The position numbers and the translations under genes were made by a program. A stretch of 11,187 nucleotides of DNA. It comes from DATHBP01 sp035296085 (GTDB lineage Bacteria > Actinomycetota > Actinomycetes > Propionibacteriales > Nocardioidaceae). The notes under the pieces were generated by a model. That model saw only the letters and a program-made list of their open reading frames with translations, made no database searches and was not told where the DNA came from. This document shows positions 6,517 through 11,187 of this stretch, in pieces; positions within the stretch are counted from its first letter, which is position 1, and each line of letters starts with the position of its first letter. The DNA is taken from positions 1 to 11,187 of the forward strand of contig DATHBP010000039.1 of NCBI GenBank assembly GCA_035296085.1, in the 5' to 3' direction.

Positions 6517-9315
6517 CTAGCCTTTGGATGCCTCGGTCAAGTGGGTGGCCAACGCTGTCCGTGATCGGATGCCGAACTTGGTGTAGATCCGGGAGAGGTT
6601 TGACTCGACCGTGTTGATGCTCATGAACATCAACCCGGCTACCTCACGGTTTGTGCGTCCCGACGCCACGAGCTCCGCTACCTGCCGCTCGGTTGCGGTC
6701 AACTTCCCGGGCAACGCACGACGGCCGCCGACGCGGTCGAGCTCAGTCCTGCTGCTCTGTTCCCACAGGCGGGCCTGGAGACCGCTGAACACGTCACGAG
6801 CCTCCTCCAGCGACCGTCTGGCGTCCCCCCACCTCCTGGCCCGGCGCTCAATGGTTCCCAATGACAGCAAGGTTCGTCCGAGCTCGAACGGCTGACCCGC
6901 CGAGCGATGGGCGTCGACTGCTCGCGCTGCATGCATCAGCGCCGAAGGCACGTCACCGCGAGCGGCGAGCAGCATGGCGGCACAGCGGTCAGCAGCGCCT
7001 ACTGCCCAGCACCGGTGCAGCGTGACAGCCATCTCTCGGAACGGGTCTAGCAGCCTCTCCGCCTCCGCATGCAGGCCGAGGCCGACCAATGCCTCGACAT
7101 CGTCTGGCACGAGGGGGATGTATGCAGGCTCGTGCAGACCGATCCGCTCAGCCGCCGAGACCGCCGGTCCCAAGAAGGCGTGCGCGGCCGCGGGGTTGCC
7201 GAGGCTCAGGTGCACGAAGCCAAGGGTCGAGCGGTTGCGCAAGGCGGCCAGCGTCAGGTCAAGCCTGTCCGCTATCGACAAGCCTTCCGACGCACACTCC
7301 ACCGCGAGCTCGACGTCTCCGGACAGCGCGGCGGTCTGCGCCCGTACGTGCAGCGCCTCGCAGCGAAGCCCATCGTTTCCCGTCGCGGCGAGCAGGCTCT
7401 CTTCCGCATGGGGCAAGGCACTCCTCGCGTCACCCACCCGCAGCTCGAGCCGAGCGAGGCACCAGGCCAAGTACTCACGCGCGTGCTCCCCGCCCTGAGC
7501 GAGGAGTCGTCGGGTTTCAGCTAGGTAGATGTCACGTGCCTCGCTGAAGTCGCCGGCGACCACCAGCAAGAGAGCAAGCGTCTGCTCGGCACTCTCCAGC
7601 GTCGTCAGGCCGACGCCGGACGGGGAGGCATGAGCCTCGCGCACCAGCGACCTTGCTTGGGACAGCGCTTGCGGTGTGACACCGCGGGTGAGTGCAGTGA
7701 CCAGCAGTCTGTGCAAGGTGCTCGCGCTCGCGGAGAAGGCGTCGCCGACGACTCTGGCGGTGTCAATCGCCTGATCCGCATGCGCCAGAGCCATCGCCGG
7801 GTCACCGCGCAGCCAGCAGGCGTGCGAGAGCTCGCGAAAAATCTGGGTGCGCAGGGAGGCGTCACCGCCCGCCTCGCTGAGGGCGTCTGTGAGCACCGCC
7901 ACCGACTGGCGGGCTCCCTCGCAGTGGTGCGTTACGGGTGCCAACCGCAGCAGTGCGGCCGCCCGCACGGGACCAGCCGGTGAATCCTTGATCACCTCCT
8001 CCAGCAGATGCTGCGCGGCGGTGACATCACCGGCTTCGTAGTAGCAGGTGGCAGCGTCTGCCCGGCGGCGCCGCAGGTCGTCGCGTCGATGCGGGGGTGT
8101 ACGGCTCGCCGCGAGGGTCAACAGGTCGGCGGCGACCGCTGGGGCTCCTCGGGAGCGCGCGACATCGCTGGCGTCGTCTAACGCCGCGGCGATATGGTCG
8201 CTGGCGCCCGGGCTGCTCAGAGCAAGGTGGCGCGCACGCTCCTCCGCTCCACCCGCCACACCGGCGATACGGCCGTGCAGCCGCTCGACCTCCTCAACTC
8301 CCGCATCGGCATAGATGACAGAACCCAGCAGCGGGTGTGTCAACTCCACCCGTTGTCCTTGGACGTCGAGCAGGCCAGCTGTCATTGCCAGGGCAAGGTC
8401 CGCTCGCAGATGTGACGCTGGCTCATGCACCTGTTCGAGAATGTCGGTCGAGGGGCGCGAGAGGGCGGCTGTCGCAAGGAGAACGTCGCGAACTCCCTGA
8501 GGCTGTTTTCGCAGCCGGAGCCGCATCAGCTCACGGACAGGTCGCGGAACCGGCAACGGCTCTCCTGGCTCGAGCGGAGCCCCACGTTCTTTGAGCGCTC
8601 TGGCCAACTCGAGGGCATAAAGCGGGTTGCCGCGCGTGACGTCCAGCAAGCGTGTCAGCGTGGGCCGCGGGAGGGACAAAGCGAGCTTCGCGTGCAGGAG
8701 GTGGTGCAGAGCTCCGAGACTCAGCGGACCGACGTGCACCGTGTCAGTCGGCCGGCCCGTCGAGGAGCGCTCTAGATCGGCAAGCATGCCTGCTCGACCG
8801 TCTGACCTGGCCGCCGCCAGCAGGGCCACTGGTTCAGCGCTCAGCCGCCGGAGGACGAAAGACAACGTGTCGGCGGACGCCTTGTCCAACCACTGCAGAT
8901 CATCGATCGCTACCACGAGGGGCTCACTACGACAGAGCAGCCGCACCAAGCTGAGCACCGCGACTGACACAGCGCGCCGATCCGGTGCATGTCCCTCGGC
9001 ACTGGCCTTGAGCATGGCTACCTGGAACGCTCGCCGTTGCGGCTCGGGCAGCATCGTCACAATGTCATCGGGCACCGGCTCGAAGAGGTCACCCAACGCG
9101 GCGAACGCAAGCGCGGCTTCGCTCGCCGAGGGCCGACACGTCAGCACTGTGTAGGAATGCGCTCTTGCCGCCGCCACCGCCGCTCGCCACAGGGTGGTCT
9201 TGCCGATACCAGCTTCGCCGTCGATGACGAGCCGGGTCGGTCCGGTCCGGATGCCGTTCAGCGCGTCGAGCACGGCGCGAAGCTCGTCGTCGCGCCCAAA
9301 GATCATCTCGGTCAC
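6517..9315 (-). CDS. LAL-family transcriptional regulator (AAA ATPase, TPR-like repeats, LuxR-type HTH)
   Basis: A regulator of about 932 residues, the usual size of the large ATP-binding LuxR (LAL, MalT-like) family. The N-terminal FGRDDELRAVLDAL leads to Walker A GEAGIGKTT (33-41) and Walker B LVVAIDDLQWLD (133-144). The middle (about 390-860) is helical and Ala/Leu-rich, with repeated A-A-E/L patterns like TPR arrays. The C-terminal 63 residues are a LuxR/GerE HTH, with LTATERQVAELVASG, TNREVAGLMFMSINTVESNL and then IYTKFGI. Such proteins bind a ligand and ATP, oligomerise and activate promoters. GTG at 9315 is preferred: GGGAGG (fwd 9320-9325) lies four bases upstream. ATG at 9306 (spacing 13) is the alternative, and longer starts would run into kynU. 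Residue Leu379 is encoded by TTA (fwd 8179-8181). It is divergent from kynU and co-directional with the hydrolase-ABC operon, so either could be its target. Confidence 0.93.
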   Translation of the reverse strand: MTEMIFGRDDELRAVLDALNGIRTGPTRLVIDGEAGIGKTTLWRAAVAAARAHSYTVLTCRPSASEAALAFAALGDLFEPVPDDIVTMLPEPQRRAFQVAMLKASAEGHAPDRRAVSVAVLSLVRLLCRSEPLVVAIDDLQWLDKASADTLSFVLRRLSAEPVALLAAARSDGRAGMLADLERSSTGRPTDTVHVGPLSLGALHHLLHAKLALSLPRPTLTRLLDVTRGNPLYALELARALKERGAPLEPGEPLPVPRPVRELMRLRLRKQPQGVRDVLLATAALSRPSTDILEQVHEPASHLRADLALAMTAGLLDVQGQRVELTHPLLGSVIYADAGVEEVERLHGRIAGVAGGAEERARHLALSSPGASDHIAAALDDASDVARSRGAPAVAADLLTLAASRTPPHRRDDLRRRRADAATCYYEAGDVTAAQHLLEEVIKDSPAGPVRAAALLRLAPVTHHCEGARQSVAVLTDALSEAGGDASLRTQIFRELSHACWLRGDPAMALAHADQAIDTARVVGDAFSASASTLHRLLVTALTRGVTPQALSQARSLVREAHASPSGVGLTTLESAEQTLALLLVVAGDFSEARDIYLAETRRLLAQGGEHAREYLAWCLARLELRVGDARSALPHAEESLLAATGNDGLRCEALHVRAQTAALSGDVELAVECASEGLSIADRLDLTLAALRNRSTLGFVHLSLGNPAAAHAFLGPAVSAAERIGLHEPAYIPLVPDDVEALVGLGLHAEAERLLDPFREMAVTLHRCWAVGAADRCAAMLLAARGDVPSALMHAARAVDAHRSAGQPFELGRTLLSLGTIERRARRWGDARRSLEEARDVFSGLQARLWEQSSRTELDRVGGRRALPGKLTATERQVAELVASGRTNREVAGLMFMSINTVESNLSRIYTKFGIRSRTALATHLTEASKG

Positions 9316-9382
9316 CTGGCCTCCCGGCACCCGACCTTGAGCCATCCGCGCACATCCATGCGACTGCCTCGACTCAGGGCGC

Positions 9383-9400
9383 CGGCTGTCACGGCAGCCG
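9383..9400. promoter_or_regulatory. Inverted repeat in the LAL-kynU divergent region
   Basis: CGGCTG-TCACGG-CAGCCG has perfect 6-base arms and lies in the 114-base gap between the two divergent genes. It directly follows the TATGAT box (fwd 9401-9406) on the minus strand and is upstream of the kynU TACGGT box, so a bound protein could affect both genes. The arms differ from the 6475-6488 repeat, though the loop also contains CACGG. Confidence 0.35.
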
Positions 9401-9406
9401 ATCATA
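9401..9406 (-). promoter_or_regulatory. Possible -10 box of the LAL regulator gene
   Basis: TATGAT on the minus strand differs from TATAAT at one position. No good -35 is seen 16-18 bases upstream. Transcription would begin inside the inverted repeat at 9383-9400 and give a leader of about 80 bases. Confidence 0.3.
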
Positions 9407-9417
9407 GGGAGCCCGGC

Positions 9418-9423
9418 TACGGT
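9418..9423 (+). promoter_or_regulatory. Possible -10 box for a leaderless kynU transcript
   Basis: TACGGT fits TANNNT and ends six bases before the kynU ATG, which would put the transcription start on the A of the start codon. No Shine-Dalgarno lies at normal distance; the nearest purine run, AGGGAG, is about 18 bases upstream. No clear -35 is visible. Confidence 0.35.
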
Positions 9424-9429
9424 GCCCAG

Positions 9430-10641
9430 ATGGCCCACATCGCTAGCCCTGCCAGCACGCTGACCCGGGCGGACGCCGCTAGCCGAGACGCAACCGACCC
9501 CCTGGCCGGCGTCCGGGACCGGTTCGACCTGCCGGCCGGGATGGCCTATCTCGACGGCAACTCGTTGGGAGCTCTCCCGCGCGGCGTGGCCGAACGGGTG
9601 GCGCGGGTGGTGGAGCAGGAGTGGGGCCGGGGGCTGATCGGGTCGTGGAACGTGTCGGGCTGGCTGGACCTACCGGCCACCGCGGCCGCGAAGATTGCCC
9701 GGCTTGTCGGCGCGGCACCGCAGGAGGTGGTCGTCGCCGACTCCACGTCGGTCAACTTGTTCAAGCTGCTGGTCGCGGCGGCCCGGCTGCGGCCGAACCG
9801 GCGGGTGATCGTGACCGAGCCGACGACGTTCCCTACCGACGGCTACATCGCGGCCAGCACTGCCCGGCTGCTCGGGCTCGAGCTGCGCTGGTGCGACCCG
9901 CTCGACCCCCTCGCCTCGGTCGACCAGGACACCGCAGCGCTGGCCCTCACCCACGTCGACTTCCGCACTGGCCGCAGGTACGACCTGCCCGCCATCACCA
10001 TGGCGGCCCAGGCAGCCGGTGCGCTGATGCTCTGGGACCTCTGCCACACGACCGGCGCGATGCCGGTCGACCTGGGCGACTGCGGGGTCGACCTTGCGGT
10101 CGGATGCACCTACAAGTACCTCAACGCCGGCCCGGGTGCGCCGGCGTACGCGTTCGCCGCTGCCCATCTCCACGACGAGATCGACCAGCCGCTCACCGGC
10201 TGGCTCGGTCATGCCGAGCCGTTCGCGATGGAGCGCGACTACCGGCCGGCGGAGGCGATGAGCCGGTTGCGCGTCGGCAGCCCACCGATCGTGTCGATGG
10301 CTGCGCTGGACAGCGCTCTGGACGCCTTCGACGGGGTGGACCTCGCGCAGCTCCGGGCCAAGTCGCTGGCTCTCACGTCGCTGTTCATCCAGCTGGTGGA
10401 CGAGCGGCTCGGCTCCGCTGTCGAGCTGCTCACGCCGCGCGAGGAGGAGCTGCGCGGCAGCCAGGTGTCCCTGCGCCACCCCAAGGCAGAGCTGCTGATC
10501 GAGCGGCTGATCGGCGTGGACGTCGTGGGTGACTTCCGAACCCCGGATATCGCGCGGTTCGGCCTGAGCCCGATGTACGTGCGGTTCGTCGACGTGTGGG
10601 ACGCCGTCGACCGTCTGGCCGGCGTACTCGAGGACCTCTGA
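9430..10641 (+). CDS. kynU: Kynureninase
   Basis: A PLP-dependent fold-type I enzyme that cleaves L-kynurenine to anthranilate and alanine (or 3-hydroxykynurenine to 3-hydroxyanthranilate) in tryptophan degradation. Length 403 residues is typical. Seen in order: YLDGNSLGALP (40-50), DSTSVNLFK (104-112) at the cofactor phosphate, THVDFRTGRRYD (174-185), LWDLCHTTGA (201-210) with Asp203 expected to pair with the pyridine nitrogen, and TYKYLNAGPGAPA (227-239) with the Schiff-base Lys229. LTGWLGH (255-261) and the C-terminal GDFRTPDIARFGLSP (367-381) are also family-like. No kynurenine formamidase or tryptophan dioxygenase is encoded in the window, so this copy stands alone here. It is divergent from the LAL regulator and convergent with sucD. 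I chose the ATG at 9430 because the motif distances match the family; the open frame upstream is antisense to the regulator. Confidence 0.95.
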   Translation: MAHIASPASTLTRADAASRDATDPLAGVRDRFDLPAGMAYLDGNSLGALPRGVAERVARVVEQEWGRGLIGSWNVSGWLDLPATAAAKIARLVGAAPQEVVVADSTSVNLFKLLVAAARLRPNRRVIVTEPTTFPTDGYIAASTARLLGLELRWCDPLDPLASVDQDTAALALTHVDFRTGRRYDLPAITMAAQAAGALMLWDLCHTTGAMPVDLGDCGVDLAVGCTYKYLNAGPGAPAYAFAAAHLHDEIDQPLTGWLGHAEPFAMERDYRPAEAMSRLRVGSPPIVSMAALDSALDAFDGVDLAQLRAKSLALTSLFIQLVDERLGSAVELLTPREEELRGSQVSLRHPKAELLIERLIGVDVVGDFRTPDIARFGLSPMYVRFVDVWDAVDRLAGVLEDL

Positions 10642-10659
10642 GCGACTCCGGCGTGCTCT

Positions 10660-10689
10660 GGGGGCGCTATAGCGACCGCGGATCCCCCC
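10660..10689. terminator. Possible bidirectional terminator between kynU and sucD
   Basis: In the 86-base convergent gap, GGGGG (10660-10664) can pair with a C-run (10684-10689), enclosing the 10-base palindrome CGCTATAGCG (10665-10674). There is no T-run on either side. A second small palindrome, CCGCCGGCGG, follows at 10693-10702. The convergent context makes a terminator likely, but the structure is not strong. Confidence 0.3.
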
Positions 10690-10727
10690 AAACCGCCGGC
10701 GGGTCACTCGTAGGCACTGGCTGGACG

Positions 10728-11187
10728 TCAGCCCTGCATGAGCTCCCGCATCAGCTGGGCGGTCTCCGACGGCGTCTTGCCCACCCGCACGCCGACCGCT
10801 TCGAGCGCCTCCTTCTTCGCCGCCGCGGTGCCCGACGAGCCGGAGACGATCGCCCCGGCGTGGCCCATCGTGCGGCCCTCGGGGGCAGTGAATCCAGCGA
10901 CGTAGGCGACGACCGGCTTGGTCACGCTGGCGGCGATGAAGCCGGCTGCCCGCTCTTCGGCGTCGCCGCCAATCTCGCCGACCATGATGATCGCCGCTGT
11001 GTCGGGGTCGGCCTCGAACGCCTGCAGGCAGTCGATGTGCGTCGTGCCCACGATCGGGTCGCCGCCGATCCCGACGGAGGTCGAGAAGCCGATGTCGCGA
11101 AGCTCGTACATCATCTGGTAGGTCAACGTCCCGGACTTGGACACCAGCCCGATGGAGCCCGCGCCGGTGATGTCGGAGGGGATGATG
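10728..11187 (-). CDS. sucD: Succinyl-CoA ligase [ADP-forming] alpha subunit, 5' end cut by window
   Basis: SucD with SucC converts succinyl-CoA to succinate with substrate-level ATP/GTP formation in the TCA cycle. The window shows the C-terminal 152 residues of about 290-300; the N-terminal CoA-binding domain lies beyond the right edge. SKSGTLTYQMMYEL opens the ligase domain, followed by GIGGDPIVGTTHIDCL, IIMVGEIGGDAEE and the phospho-histidine loop GRTMGHAGAIVSG, whose His lies 43 residues before the C-terminus, exactly as in the E. coli enzyme. No defect is seen. In mycobacteria sucCD lies a few genes upstream of perM-purN-purH on the chromosome; here an accessory block separates them. Confidence 0.97.
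   Translation of the reverse strand, partial: IIPSDITGAGSIGLVSKSGTLTYQMMYELRDIGFSTSVGIGGDPIVGTTHIDCLQAFEADPDTAAIIMVGEIGGDAEERAAGFIAASVTKPVVAYVAGFTAPEGRTMGHAGAIVSGSSGTAAAKKEALEAVGVRVGKTPSETAQLMRELMQG

Noticed and set aside
8989..9429. N-terminal extension of kynureninase by 147 residues
   Set aside because: The upstream open frame lies largely antisense within the LAL gene and adds non-family sequence; 403 residues from ATG 9430 fit the family.
9316..9438. Longer LAL regulator start at 9438 (GTG) or 9345 (ATG)
   Set aside because: The extra residues are not family-like, the 9438 start overlaps the kynU ATG, and neither has a ribosome site. GTG 9315 with GGGAGG upstream is better.
10693..10702. 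CCGCCGGCGG palindrome as a terminator
   Set aside because: Once a loop is allowed the stem is only about three base pairs and no T-run follows; such palindromes are frequent by chance in this GC content.

Overview
The window looks like chromosomal DNA of a high-GC actinobacterium. The codons are strongly G/C-ending, and the conserved flank sucD ... perM(DUF6350)-purN-purH is an actinobacterial gene order, seen for example in mycobacteria. Species cannot be named from the sequence.

Layout. At the left edge, all on the minus strand, are purH (C-terminus cut off by the window), purN and a DUF6350/PerM-like polytopic membrane protein. purN and purH overlap by ATGA. At the right edge is the C-terminal half of sucD, also minus. 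Between sucD and perM lie about 7.6 kb of accessory genes. On the plus strand there is a lone kynureninase (kynU). On the minus strand there is a large ATP-binding LuxR-type (LAL) regulator divergent from kynU, followed by a small DUF4242-like protein, a secreted alpha/beta hydrolase with an extra N-terminal domain, an ABC ATPase and an ABC-2 permease. Directly behind the permease stop, in the same frame, is a short open remnant that resembles the C-terminal end of a CPBP-type membrane protease.

How the parts may work together. Hydrolase, ATPase and permease are joined by two successive 4-base ATGA overlaps, so they should be made together. The DUF4242-like gene precedes them, with a good sigma70-like promoter upstream. 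A perfect CACGG-N4-CCGTG inverted repeat sits just upstream of its -35, centred near -42.5 from the predicted start, which is the classical place for a LuxR-family activator. The simplest model is that the LAL regulator senses a ligand and switches on an export-plus-extracellular-hydrolysis module, plausibly for handling a toxic or signalling small molecule. Substrate and ligand are unknown. The regulator and the hydrolase each carry one in-frame TTA codon; I saw none in the housekeeping flanks. kynU has no visible Shine-Dalgarno and has a TACGGT box six bases before its ATG, as in leaderless actinobacterial transcripts.

There is no gene-free stretch over 300 bases. I saw no tRNA, rRNA, CRISPR array, transposase or integrase.
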